DNA of 21,972 nucleotides from assembly GCA_947448675.1 (NCBI GenBank), contig CANFOR010000017.1:1-21972 (forward strand), in the 5' to 3' direction. The position numbers and the translations under genes were made by a program. Of this stretch, positions 15,809 through 21,972 are shown piece by piece; within the stretch, counting starts at the first letter, position 1; each line of letters begins with the position of its first letter. The stretch is from Betaproteobacteria bacterium (GTDB taxonomy: Bacteria; Pseudomonadota; Gammaproteobacteria; Burkholderiales; Burkholderiaceae_C). Under the pieces are notes generated by a model. The model was not told the origin of the DNA and ran no database searches. It saw nothing but the letters and a program-made list of their open reading frames with translations.

Positions 15809-16288
15809 CTATTGGCTCGAAAACATCGATTTATCAACTTTTAAATATCGTCGCCCGGTAGCCGGGTTGTTATTGTTCTCGGCTTGGTTGGCTGCGCTTT
15901 GGATCTTCATCTCACGGTACTGCTGCAGCGAGGTTTGCAGGTCTTCTGCAGCAGTGCTTGTTGAGGGTGACGTTGGCACAACAGCGCTGATGGCAGTCAC
16001 CGTGGCGGGGCCCACGTCCGCAGCAGGCGCTGCCGCCGTTAAGGGCGCTGCCACAACTGCGCTTGCACGCTTGGCGGGCGGCATGGCTGCGATTGGTGCT
16101 ACAGGTTTAGGAGCAGGGGTTTTGTCAACCGCCACCACACTAGCGTCGGCTTCTTCAATATTGCTCAGCTCAATGCTGGCAGATTCGGCGTTGCGCTGGT
16201 AGACCTGATCGGCGGCCTGGGCGGGCATGCCGATCACAAGGGCTTGTAAAGCCAAAGCGCACCAAGAAGTTTGCAAAAATAATTTCAT
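15809..16288 (-). CDS. Unknown Ala/Pro-rich exported protein
   Basis: 159 residues. AAGGAG at 16295-16300 fits ATG 16288 (6 bases) better than ATG 16291 (3 bases). There is a signal peptide ending AQA, before AD. The mature protein starts with QVYQRNAESASIELSNIEE, then a long Ala/Pro/Val/Thr-rich, probably disordered stretch, and a short C-terminal region (LQTSLQQYREMKIQSAANQ, GRRYLKVDKSMF). The N-terminal motif aligns without gaps to the start of the neighbouring transglycosylase (10 of 28 identical) and recalls DUF4124-like segments. The gene lies between the transglycosylase and gspG in one operon. No function can be assigned; a periplasmic accessory of the secretion system is a guess from context. 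Confidence 0.75.
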   Translation of the reverse strand: MKLFLQTSWCALALQALVIGMPAQAADQVYQRNAESASIELSNIEEADASVVAVDKTPAPKPVAPIAAMPPAKRASAVVAAPLTAAAPAADVGPATVTAISAVVPTSPSTSTAAEDLQTSLQQYREMKIQSAANQAENNNNPATGRRYLKVDKSMFSSQ

Positions 16289-16294
16289 CATCTT

Positions 16295-16300
16295 CTCCTT
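16295..16300 (-). promoter_or_regulatory. Ribosome binding site of the Ala/Pro-rich protein
   Basis: AAGGAG on the - strand lies 3 bases from ATG 16291 and 6 from ATG 16288. This favours the second of the two adjacent start codons. Confidence 0.6.
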
Positions 16301-16303
16301 GCG

Positions 16304-16978
16304 TTAAATTGCTGATTGCCAGCTCTTGTACAAAGCCAACACGCGTGGAACATACCTTTCGGTTTCGGCAAATTTGGGGACTCGCTTGCCTGCGGAGACC
16401 ACCGCATTTTCACCTGCGTTGTAGGCCGCAATGGCCAACACCAAGTCTTGCTCAAAATAATCTAACAACCAGCGCAGGTAGCGACTACCCGTCAGAATGT
16501 TTTCTTTCGGGTCAAAGCCATTCACTGCACCAAAGCGCCGTGCCGTAGCAGGCATCAACTGCATCAAACCCTGCGCACCTTTGGGTGACAGCGCCCTAGG
16601 GTTGTAGTTGGACTCCACCGCAATCACCGCCTGTATCAAAGCCACCGGCAATTGGTAGGTCGCGCTGGCTTCATGGATAAAGCTGGCAAAGTTAGGCGAG
16701 GGGCGTTTTTGCAAGCTACCTGCAGGGCTAGTGGGTTCCACCGCAAGCAATTCAAGCACCGGTGCGGCAACCAACAGCAAAGCATCAGACTCTTGGCTGG
16801 TAGACAGCAAGATGGCCCCACTCTCAGTGGTACTGCTGTAAATTTGGGCCTGCGCGAAAGAGTGCATCCCCATGGTACAGAGCAAGCCAGCCAACAATGG
16901 AAACACACTTGCGCCCACGCTCAAACGCAGCCATATGGCGTTTTTTTTGTCATCTTGCGAGTGCTTTTGCGTTTGCAT
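16304..16978 (-). CDS. Lytic transglycosylase (SLT domain), first gene of the secretion operon
   Basis: A 224-residue exported murein-cleaving enzyme. It starts at ATG 16978; the hydrophobic signal ends FAQA, before QIY at residue 45. Residues 45-72 hold a DUF4124-like motif (QIYSSTTESGAILLS), and about 97-215 an SLT domain. The catalytic glutamate is Glu122 (AVESNYN), followed by GAQGLMQLMP (135-144) and AAYNAGE (184-190), the three hallmark blocks of family 1 transglycosylases. It would open peptidoglycan by cutting MurNAc-GlcNAc bonds, releasing 1,6-anhydro ends. Such enzymes often accompany envelope-spanning secretion machines. It is separated from the next gene by 15 bp and appears to head the 13-gene operon. 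Confidence 0.93.
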   Translation of the reverse strand: MQTQKHSQDDKKNAIWLRLSVGASVFPLLAGLLCTMGMHSFAQAQIYSSTTESGAILLSTSQESDALLLVAAPVLELLAVEPTSPAGSLQKRPSPNFASFIHEASATYQLPVALIQAVIAVESNYNPRALSPKGAQGLMQLMPATARRFGAVNGFDPKENILTGSRYLRWLLDYFEQDLVLAIAAYNAGENAVVSAGKRVPKFAETERYVPRVLALYKSWQSAI

Positions 16979-17161
16979 ATGCGCCTACGAATTCCAATCT
17001 GATGTGCGGGCATCCCATTCAATTGCTGAAACCAACAGCTGCTACTAAGCCTATAGCAACAAGTGTACAGCGCGTTACACATCACAGTTGTATCAAGCCC
17101 TTGGGTCGTTGCACAGTCACAACAAGGCGCGCGCCCCTTGTAAGCCCGGGCTGGCGCAGGC
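16979..17161. other. Intergenic region upstream of the secretion operon
   Basis: This 183-bp gap must hold the promoter of the leftward secretion operon and the 3' end of the Bug receptor gene. I see no convincing -35/-10 pair. It contains a GC-rich imperfect inverted repeat near 17122-17139 without a T-run, and a degenerate copy of the interspersed repeat at 17034-17066. Confidence 0.4.
17034..17066 (+). repeat. Possible degenerate copy of the interspersed 26-bp repeat
   Basis: It shares AGCT, TATAGCAA and CAAGTG, in the same order, with the copy at 21146-21171 and its right flank, but has a different centre (CTACTAAGCC). This is a weak match that could be chance. Confidence 0.3.
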
Positions 17162-18151
17162 TCATTCGGCGCTGATCTTGCGTTCAACAATGATTTTTTT
17201 CCACTTGGCACTGTCATGCGCGACCATCTTGGCAAACTGCTCGCTGCTGCCACCCACCGGCTCTATGCCCAGACGCTGCAGCCTATCCTTCACATCGGCA
17301 TCGGCCAGGCTTTGGTTGACAGCAGCATTGAGCTTGGCAAGTACCTCGCTGGGCAAACCACTGGGGCCATACAGCCCAAACCAGGTGTTGGAAGCAAAGC
17401 CCGGCAGCAAGTCGGCCAGGGGCGGCAAATCGGGGGCCAAGGGCGACTTTTGCAGCGTGGTCACTCCCAGGGCGCGCAAGCGCCCGTCGCGTACATGGGG
17501 CAGGCCGGTGGGCAGGGAGTCAAACATCACATCCACCTTGCCGCTGACCAAGTCGGGGATGGCCAGCGCCGTGCCTTTGTAGGGAATGTGCACCAAAAAC
17601 AACCCGGCCTGCGCCTTGAACAGTTCGGCCGTGAGCTGCACGATGGTGCCATTGCCGCTGCTGGCGTAGTTGAGTTTGCCGGGGTTTTTGCGGGCGTAGG
17701 CAATCCACTCTTGCGCGGTTTTGGCTGGCGTGCTGTTGGGCACCAACATGATGCTGGGCGCGTCACCGACATGCACGATGGGCGTAAAGTCGCGCTGCAC
17801 CGAGTAGGGCATTTTGGAGTTGAGCGCCGGGCCAATCGAATGCGTGCTACTGGTGGCCAACAAGAGCGTATAGCCGTCGGGCGCGGCCTTGGCCACCAGG
17901 TCAGCGCCAATCGTGCCACCCGCGCCGGGGCGGTTTTCTACCACGATGCTGTTGCCCAGCTTCTCGCCGAGTTTTTGCGACAAGGTACGGGCAAAAATAT
18001 CCGTCGCGCCACCGGCCGGAAAAGGCACCACCAAGCGCACCGCTTTGGCCGGATAATTTTGTACCGCGCTTTGCGCCACAGCCGCTAAGCTCAAGCCCAT
18101 ACACCACAGCACGGCCCCGGCCTTTAGCACCACACCCCTGCTTATTTGCAT
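17162..18151 (-). CDS. Bug/TctC-family periplasmic solute receptor
   Basis: 329 residues from ATG 18151, with GGAG 8 bases upstream; ATG 18157 would leave only 2 bases. The signal peptide ends near residue 22 (LAAVA, before QSAVQ). The mature protein has the family signature YPAKAVRLVVPFPAGGATD, then ENRPGAGGTIGADLVAKA, PDGYTLLLA, and the ligand-loop region NPGKLNYASSGNG. These receptors bind carboxylates or similar small organic acids for tripartite tricarboxylate transporters. No TctA or TctB membrane gene is present, so this is an orphan receptor, as is common in Burkholderiales. The substrate cannot be predicted. It is divergent from nth, with only 47 bp between starts. Confidence 0.92.
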   Translation of the reverse strand: MQISRGVVLKAGAVLWCMGLSLAAVAQSAVQNYPAKAVRLVVPFPAGGATDIFARTLSQKLGEKLGNSIVVENRPGAGGTIGADLVAKAAPDGYTLLLATSSTHSIGPALNSKMPYSVQRDFTPIVHVGDAPSIMLVPNSTPAKTAQEWIAYARKNPGKLNYASSGNGTIVQLTAELFKAQAGLFLVHIPYKGTALAIPDLVSGKVDVMFDSLPTGLPHVRDGRLRALGVTTLQKSPLAPDLPPLADLLPGFASNTWFGLYGPSGLPSEVLAKLNAAVNQSLADADVKDRLQRLGIEPVGGSSEQFAKMVAHDSAKWKKIIVERKISAE

Positions 18152-18198
18152 GCCCATTGCTCCATTGCGTAAAGTTCTATTATCAAGATGAAATCCAC
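18152..18198. promoter_or_regulatory. Short divergent promoter region between the Bug receptor gene and nth
   Basis: Only 47 bp separate the two divergent starts. On the + strand TATTAT (18178-18183) is a plausible -10 for nth, with TTGCTC (18157-18162) as a weak -35 at a short 15-bp spacing. The two promoters must overlap each other or the coding ends. Confidence 0.3.
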
Positions 18199-18834
18199 AT
18201 GAAACCGCAGCACATCGCGCCTTTCTTTGCCACATTGCAAGCGGCCAATCCGCACCCGGTGACCGAGCTGGCCTACACCAGCGTGTTCGAACTACTCACA
18301 GCCGTGCTGCTCAGTGCCCAGGCCACTGACGTGGGCGTCAACAAAGCCACGCGCCGCCTGTTTGCGCAAGCCAGCACGCCGCAAGCGATTTTGAACTTAG
18401 GCCTGGAAGACCTCGAGGCGCAGATCAAAACCATTGGCCTGTACCACAGCAAGGCCAAGCATTTGCTCGCCACCTGCCGCATCTTGGTCGAGCAGCATGC
18501 TGGCCGCGTGCCGCGCACCCGTGAGGCCTTAGAAGCCCTACCCGGCGTGGGCCGCAAAACCGCCAATGTGGTGCTCAACGTCGCTTTTGGCGAGCCCACG
18601 ATGGCGGTGGACACACATATTTTTCGCCTCGGCAACCGCACCGGCCTAGCGCCCGGCAAAACCCCATTGGCGGTGGAAATGGGCTTGCTGCGCCGCATTC
18701 CGCCACAGTATTTGGTGGGGGCCCACCATTGGCTGATCTTGCACGGGCGCTATGTCTGCCAAGCGCGCAAACCGCTGTGCGGGCAGTGCCAGGTGGCGGC
18801 TTATTGCAGCTACAAAGCCAAAACCACAAGGTAG
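18199..18834 (+). CDS. nth: Endonuclease III (DNA glycosylase/AP lyase)
   Basis: A 211-residue base-excision-repair enzyme that removes oxidised pyrimidines and cleaves the abasic site. It starts at ATG 18199; the frame is open further upstream, but only this start gives the usual Nth N-terminus and length. The helix-hairpin-helix is LPGVGRKTANVVLN, with catalytic Lys120, and the catalytic aspartate is Asp138 (AVDTHIFRLGNR). The 4Fe-4S loop is intact, with Cys187, Cys194, Cys197 and Cys203 in the C-x6-C-x2-C-x5-C spacing. It is convergent with the second Bug gene (21 bp between stops). Confidence 0.97.
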   Translation: MKPQHIAPFFATLQAANPHPVTELAYTSVFELLTAVLLSAQATDVGVNKATRRLFAQASTPQAILNLGLEDLEAQIKTIGLYHSKAKHLLATCRILVEQHAGRVPRTREALEALPGVGRKTANVVLNVAFGEPTMAVDTHIFRLGNRTGLAPGKTPLAVEMGLLRRIPPQYLVGAHHWLILHGRYVCQARKPLCGQCQVAAYCSYKAKTTR

Positions 18835-18855
18835 TCGGCGTGTTAATCGGCATCT

Positions 18856-19893
18856 TTAGTCGGCGTAAATGCCGGCCTTTTTGATCACCGGCCCCCACTT
18901 GGCCAGCTCCGACTCCAAATGCGCCCTCAAGCTGGCAGCATTGACCTTGTCCATGGGCACGATGTCGCTGCTCAGGTCGGCCAAGCGCTGCTTGACCACC
19001 GGGTCTTGCAGGGCCACACGCAGGGCGGCGCTGAGCTTGTCCAGTACGGGCGCGGGCGTACCCTTGGGCGCGTACATGCCGTGCCAGACTTTGACCTCAA
19101 AACCCTTTAAACCCTGCTCGTCGAGCGTGGGCACATTGGGCAGGGCCGAGAGGCGGTGCAAGGTGGTCACGCCAAACACTTTAACGCGAGCGTCTTTGAT
19201 GAGCGGCACGGTTTGCGTGGTTTGGTCGCACAGCAGATCGACCTGGCCGCCGAGCAGCGCGTTCATGGCCGGGCCGGTGCCCGAGAAGGGCACGGTGGTG
19301 AGGTCTACCCCCACTTGGCTCATGAAGAGCAGGCCGCACAGGTGCGAGACCGCGCCCAAACCGGCATTGGCCAGCGAAACCTTATTGCCCTGCGCTTTGA
19401 GGTAGCTTTGCAGCTCGGCAAAGCTAGCTGCCGGAAAGTCTTTGCGCGCCAGCAGGGTCATGGGCACATCGACCACTTGGCCGATGTATTCAAAGTCTTT
19501 CAGCGGGTCGAACTGCAGCTTTTTGTACAGGTAAGGCGCGGTCGACATGCCCATGTGGTGCAGAAAAATCGTGTAGCCGTTGGGCTGGGCACGCGCGGTT
19601 TTGGCAGCCGCAATGGTGCCGCCAGCGCCCACCGCGTTTTCGATCAACACCGTTTGCCCCAAGGCTTTGCCCATGGGCACGGCGATCATGCGGGCCACCA
19701 CGTCGGTCGGCCCGCCCGCGGCAAAAGGCACCAACATGGTCACCGCTCGCTCGGGGAAATTGGCTTGCGCCAGGGCCGTGCCGCTGGTGGCCAAGGCCAG
19801 GCCAAGGCCCGCAGCCAGGCACCGAACTGCACGGCGCACCAGAGGGCCGCGCGCAGAGCACAGGCTTGGCAAAACAGGGGCTACAAAGGCCAT
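18856..19893 (-). CDS. Second Bug/TctC-family periplasmic solute receptor
   Basis: 345 residues from ATG 19893, with GGAG 7 bases upstream; the frame runs further upstream, but those codons look non-coding. The signal peptide has a basic n-region (RRAVR), a hydrophobic core (CLAAGLGLALATSGTA) and ends LAQA, before NFPER. The signature FPERAVTMLVPFAAGGPTDVVAR is followed by ENAVGAGGTIAAAKTA and PNGYTIFLHHMGMS. It is only distantly similar to the other Bug protein in this window, so they are not recent duplicates. No TctA/TctB genes lie nearby and the ligand is unknown. Confidence 0.92.
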   Translation of the reverse strand: MAFVAPVLPSLCSARGPLVRRAVRCLAAGLGLALATSGTALAQANFPERAVTMLVPFAAGGPTDVVARMIAVPMGKALGQTVLIENAVGAGGTIAAAKTARAQPNGYTIFLHHMGMSTAPYLYKKLQFDPLKDFEYIGQVVDVPMTLLARKDFPAASFAELQSYLKAQGNKVSLANAGLGAVSHLCGLLFMSQVGVDLTTVPFSGTGPAMNALLGGQVDLLCDQTTQTVPLIKDARVKVFGVTTLHRLSALPNVPTLDEQGLKGFEVKVWHGMYAPKGTPAPVLDKLSAALRVALQDPVVKQRLADLSSDIVPMDKVNAASLRAHLESELAKWGPVIKKAGIYAD

Positions 19894-20159
19894 CGGACTA
19901 CTCCAATACAAACAAAGACAAACAAAGCAAAAGGGCACATTCGCTTGCATGGACGCTGCACACCAGCGCGCCACCCCCATGCAGCAACTGGGCGCAATGT
20001 TCACGGCAAAGGCACTTGCGTGCAATCGGGGTTTCCGATCTGCAGGCTTTCACTAAGGGCGCGCCCGCAGCGCAAAGCCGCTATGCTCATGCAACGCCCC
20101 CATTTGGCCTTCCCGCTTGCAGGCACGGCCTCCATGCAATACCGACTCGCCCACTGTTC
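19894..20159. other. Intergenic region between divergent Bug and BtuF-like genes
   Basis: This 266-bp gap begins with short tandem-like ACAAACAAAG segments (19906-19929) upstream of the Bug start. I see no convincing promoter, no tRNA and no vitamin B12 riboswitch box on either strand. Long antisense frames cross it but lack ribosome binding sites and family features. Confidence 0.4.
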
Positions 20160-21104
20160 ATGCATTTTTTGCCCCCTCAGCATAAACCCACCCATCGCTC
20201 TAAGCTGGCGCAAGTAGCTACAAAAAAAATAGCGGCTTACGCAATGCTGGCGCTGCCTGCAGCCGTTTTTTGCCAAGATTTCAGGGCCATCGACGACGCT
20301 GGGCATGCGCTGCGCCTGCCCCAAGCCGCGCAGCGCATCGTTAGCCTGGCGCCCAACCTGGCCGAGTTGGTCTACGCCGCTGGCGCAGGCGCGCGCCTGA
20401 TCGGCGTGGGCCGTTTCAGCGACTACCCTGCCGCCGTGCAAAAGCTGCCGGTGCTGGGCGACGCATTTGCGCTCAACCTAGAGGCCATTGCGGCCCTCAA
20501 ACCCGACCTGGTCTTGCTCTGGCAAAGCGGCACGCCCGAGCGCCAGCGCGATGCCCTGCGCGCCCTGGCCCAGCGCCAAGGTTTTGCGGTGTTTGAGAGC
20601 GAAGTGCGCAGCGTGGCCGACATTGCCAGCACGCTGGAGCGCATCGGCCAATTGGCGGGCACGCAGCGCAGCGCCCAGGCGGCGGCTGGCAGCCTGCTGC
20701 GCGACTGGCAGGCCCTGCAAACGCGCTATGCCCAGGCCAAGCCGGTGCGGGTGTTCTACCAAGTCTGGGACGCGCCGCTGATGACCTTCAACGGCCAGCA
20801 CATCATCAGCCAAGCCATCCGCGCCTGTGGCGGCGTGCAGGGCTTTGACACTATGAGCGCGCTGACCCCGAGCATCAGCCGCGAAGCCGTGCTGGCCTTC
20901 AACCCGCAGCTCATTCTGGCCGGGGGCGACGGCACGGCCAGCAAAGAACTCGCCGCTTGGCGCGCGCTACCGCAGATCGACGCGGTGCAGCACCAGCAAC
21001 TGCAAGCGGCCAACGCCGCCCTGCTCTCGCGCATGGGTCCGCGCTTTGTGCAAGCGGCCAGCGCGTTGTGCCAGCAGATTGACGCAACGCGCAGCCGTTG
21101 GTAG
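20160..21104 (+). CDS. btuF: BtuF-like periplasmic binding protein (vitamin B12 or metal chelate)
   Basis: 314 residues from ATG 20160, a start chosen because it yields a signal peptide with a basic region (ATKK) before AAYAMLALPAAVFCQ. It has no clear ribosome binding site, and ATG 20244 would lose the basic region. The mature part is a helical-backbone metal-receptor fold: RIVSLAPNLAELVYAAGAG, LIGVGRFSDYP, LEAIAALKPDLVLLW, then the second lobe with VWDAPLMTFNGQHIISQAIRACGG and SISREAVLAFNPQLILAGG. These segments are typical of BtuF-family cobalamin-binding proteins, although haem or siderophore ligands are possible. The 26-bp repeat at 20217-20242 encodes part of the signal peptide. The facing ABC ATPase supports a transporter role, but the two genes are on opposite strands. 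Confidence 0.8.
   Translation: MHFLPPQHKPTHRSKLAQVATKKIAAYAMLALPAAVFCQDFRAIDDAGHALRLPQAAQRIVSLAPNLAELVYAAGAGARLIGVGRFSDYPAAVQKLPVLGDAFALNLEAIAALKPDLVLLWQSGTPERQRDALRALAQRQGFAVFESEVRSVADIASTLERIGQLAGTQRSAQAAAGSLLRDWQALQTRYAQAKPVRVFYQVWDAPLMTFNGQHIISQAIRACGGVQGFDTMSALTPSISREAVLAFNPQLILAGGDGTASKELAAWRALPQIDAVQHQQLQAANAALLSRMGPRFVQAASALCQQIDATRSRW
20217..20242 (+). repeat. 26-bp interspersed repeat, copy 1 (inverted relative to copy 2)
   Basis: GCTACAAAAAAAATAGC followed by GGCTTACGC. Its sequence matches the reverse complement of 21146-21171 at 22 of 26 positions with no gaps. The arms GCTA and TAGC around an A-rich centre form a small palindrome. It lies inside the putative signal-peptide coding region of the BtuF-like gene. 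Confidence 0.7.
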
Positions 21105-21145
21105 CCAGCAGATACACAAAAGCGCCCAAAAAGCCCACAGAATAT

Positions 21146-21171
21146 GCGTTAGCAGCTATTATTTTTATAGC
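21146..21171 (-). repeat. 26-bp interspersed repeat, copy 2
   Basis: On the + strand it reads GCGTTAGCA then GCTATTATTTTTATAGC, with a 5-bp GCTAT/ATAGC stem. It sits between the convergent BtuF-like and ABC ATPase genes. It is the inverted partner of 20217-20242 (22 of 26 identical). The hairpin with its T-rich loop might also act in termination, but there is no T-run after the stem. Confidence 0.7.
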
Positions 21172-21193
21172 AAATCAAGTGAGCGCTGCGGCG

Positions 21194-21972
21194 CTAGCGG
21201 GCCACCCAAATGCGCTCGGCGCCCTCGCCCAGCTGCTGCCAGGCGCAGCCAAAAGTGGCTTGCAACGTGGCGGCGCTCAGCACCTCGTGCACTGGCCCCG
21301 CACGCCAAGCGCCGCCGGGCAGCAGGGCCAGCACATGGGTGGCGGTGCGCTGCACCCAGGCCATGTCGTGCGCGCTCATCAGCATGGCCTGCGCGCCTTG
21401 CCCGCACAGCCACTGCGCGACCAGGCCCTGGTGCGCCGGGTCTTGAAAGCTCACCGGCTCGTCGAGCAGCCACAGGCCCACGTTTTGCAAGGCCACCGCC
21501 GCCAAGGCCACGCGCTGGCGCTCGCCGCCCGACAGCTGCGTCACCGGGCGGCCCAGCAAGGGGGCTATATCGAGCGCCTGGGCCACGGGCTGCATGGCAT
21601 GCGGCTTGGGTTGCACTGCGAGCTCGGTGGGCCGTAAACGGCTGCTCCGCGCGTCCGTTGCCGCTGGCGCGCGCCCTGTAGCCGCTGCCAAGCCTGTGGC
21701 CTGCGCTTGCAAGGACAGCAAATCGGCCACCCGCAGCGCAAAGCGGTCTTGGCTGTGCTGGGGCATGTAGGCGCGCAGAATGGCAGCGTGTGGGCCCGTT
21801 GCGGCCAAGCCATGCAATCGCACCCTGCCCTGCTGGGCGGGCACGGGCAAGCCCGCCACGGCGCGCAGCAGGGTCGACTTGCCACTGGCGTTGCGGCCGA
21901 TCACGCACCAGCGCTCGCCGCTGCGCACTTGCAGGCTCAAACCCGTCACCAGCGGCAAGCCATTGGCTTGCA
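21194..21972 (-). CDS. ABC transporter ATP-binding protein (partial, 5' end outside the window)
   Basis: The frame stays open to the window edge, so the true start is probably beyond 21972; TTG 21958 is unlikely because the sequence before it already reads as coding. About 255 residues are visible. Walker A is GRNASGKST (near residue 21 of the visible part), the Q-loop AYMPQ, the signature LSGGERQR, Walker B LWLLDEP and the H-loop SAHD; all are present. A Pro/Ala-rich stretch of some 30 residues lies between the Q-loop and the signature. The overall type is the FecE/BtuD group that energises uptake of B12, haem or siderophores. It converges on the BtuF-like gene, and the missing permease may lie just upstream of it, outside the window. 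Confidence 0.88.
   Translation of the reverse strand, partial: QANGLPLVTGLSLQVRSGERWCVIGRNASGKSTLLRAVAGLPVPAQQGRVRLHGLAATGPHAAILRAYMPQHSQDRFALRVADLLSLQAQATGLAAATGRAPAATDARSSRLRPTELAVQPKPHAMQPVAQALDIAPLLGRPVTQLSGGERQRVALAAVALQNVGLWLLDEPVSFQDPAHQGLVAQWLCGQGAQAMLMSAHDMAWVQRTATHVLALLPGGAWRAGPVHEVLSAATLQATFGCAWQQLGEGAERIWVAR

Noticed and set aside
6103..16978. MSHA or type IV pilus operon
   Set aside because: PilMNOP-like platform genes and a TPR-bearing secretin hint at this. However, the major pilin has the GspG calcium-site ending, GspE/GspF are single copies, and there is no pilT, prepilin peptidase or MSHA-specific gene.
17122..17139. Intrinsic terminator for the first Bug gene
   Set aside because: CAAGG/CCTTG arms around a GC-rich centre can pair, but no T-run follows in the direction of transcription.
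17216..18088. 290-residue + strand frame opposite the first Bug gene
   Set aside because: Gly/His/Gln/Arg-rich shadow of a GC-rich coding strand. The - strand product has a full Bug signature, and there is no ribosome binding site.
18848..18873. Hairpin between nth and the second Bug gene as a terminator
   Set aside because: CGGCAT and ATGCCG are only 6 bp, 14 bases apart, with no T-run, and the right arm lies inside the Bug coding sequence.
19894..20160. Cobalamin riboswitch upstream of the BtuF-like gene
   Set aside because: I looked for the conserved B12 box and the surrounding stem pattern on both strands and did not find them.
19156..20217. 353-residue + strand frame opposite the second Bug gene
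   Set aside because: Same reasoning: a His/Arg/Gly-rich shadow with no recognisable domain that runs into the intergenic gap.
21165..21908. Alternative - strand frame overlapping the ABC ATPase
   Set aside because: Arg/Ala/Gly-rich with no motifs, whereas the overlapping frame has Walker A, signature, Walker B and H-loop.

Overview
The window looks like a chromosomal segment of a betaproteobacterium, most likely Burkholderiales close to Comamonadaceae. The basis is two orphan Bug/TctC-type solute receptors, the protein families present, and a short intergenic repeat of a kind I associate with Comamonadaceae genomes. No rRNA, tRNA, CRISPR array, transposase or phage gene was seen.

Left block, + strand (1-6098): the 3' end of a large gene encoding tandem fibronectin type III (FN3) domains is followed by a strong intrinsic terminator. 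Then come four genes for exported proteins: an FKBP-type prolyl isomerase, a cytochrome c fused to a periplasmic-binding-protein-like domain, a second FKBP isomerase, and a SCO1/SenC copper chaperone. The order FN3 protein, FKBP, cytochrome c matches the mofA-mofB-mofC manganese-oxidation locus of Leptothrix discophora as I recall it. The cut-off gene may therefore be a MofA/OmpB-like giant multicopper oxidase, but its copper domains would lie outside the window.

Middle block, - strand (16978 down to 6103): thirteen tightly packed genes run towards the first block and end 4 bp from it. They encode a lytic transglycosylase, an unknown Ala/Pro-rich exported protein, GspG, GspF, GspE, PilM-, PilN-, PilO- and PilP/GspC-like assembly proteins, a lipoprotein secretin with a C-terminal cohesin-like domain, and three more GspG-type pseudopilins. 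This is an atypical type II secretion system (T2SS) with type IV pilus-like platform proteins. Most junctions are 4-bp stop/start overlaps. No prepilin peptidase is present, so it must be supplied from elsewhere. The likely partnership is that this T2SS exports the FN3/multicopper protein, the FKBPs help folding in the periplasm, SCO1 supplies copper, and the cytochrome carries electrons. Geobacter OxpG/OmpB is a precedent for the pairing.

Right block (17162-21972): ordinary housekeeping and transport genes that look visibly more GC-rich. These are a Bug receptor (-), endonuclease III nth (+), a second Bug receptor (-), a BtuF-like vitamin B12/metal-chelate binding protein (+), and a convergent ABC ATPase (-) cut off by the window end. 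A 26-bp repeat lies in inverted orientation on either side of the BtuF-like gene, and one copy is embedded in its putative signal-peptide region.
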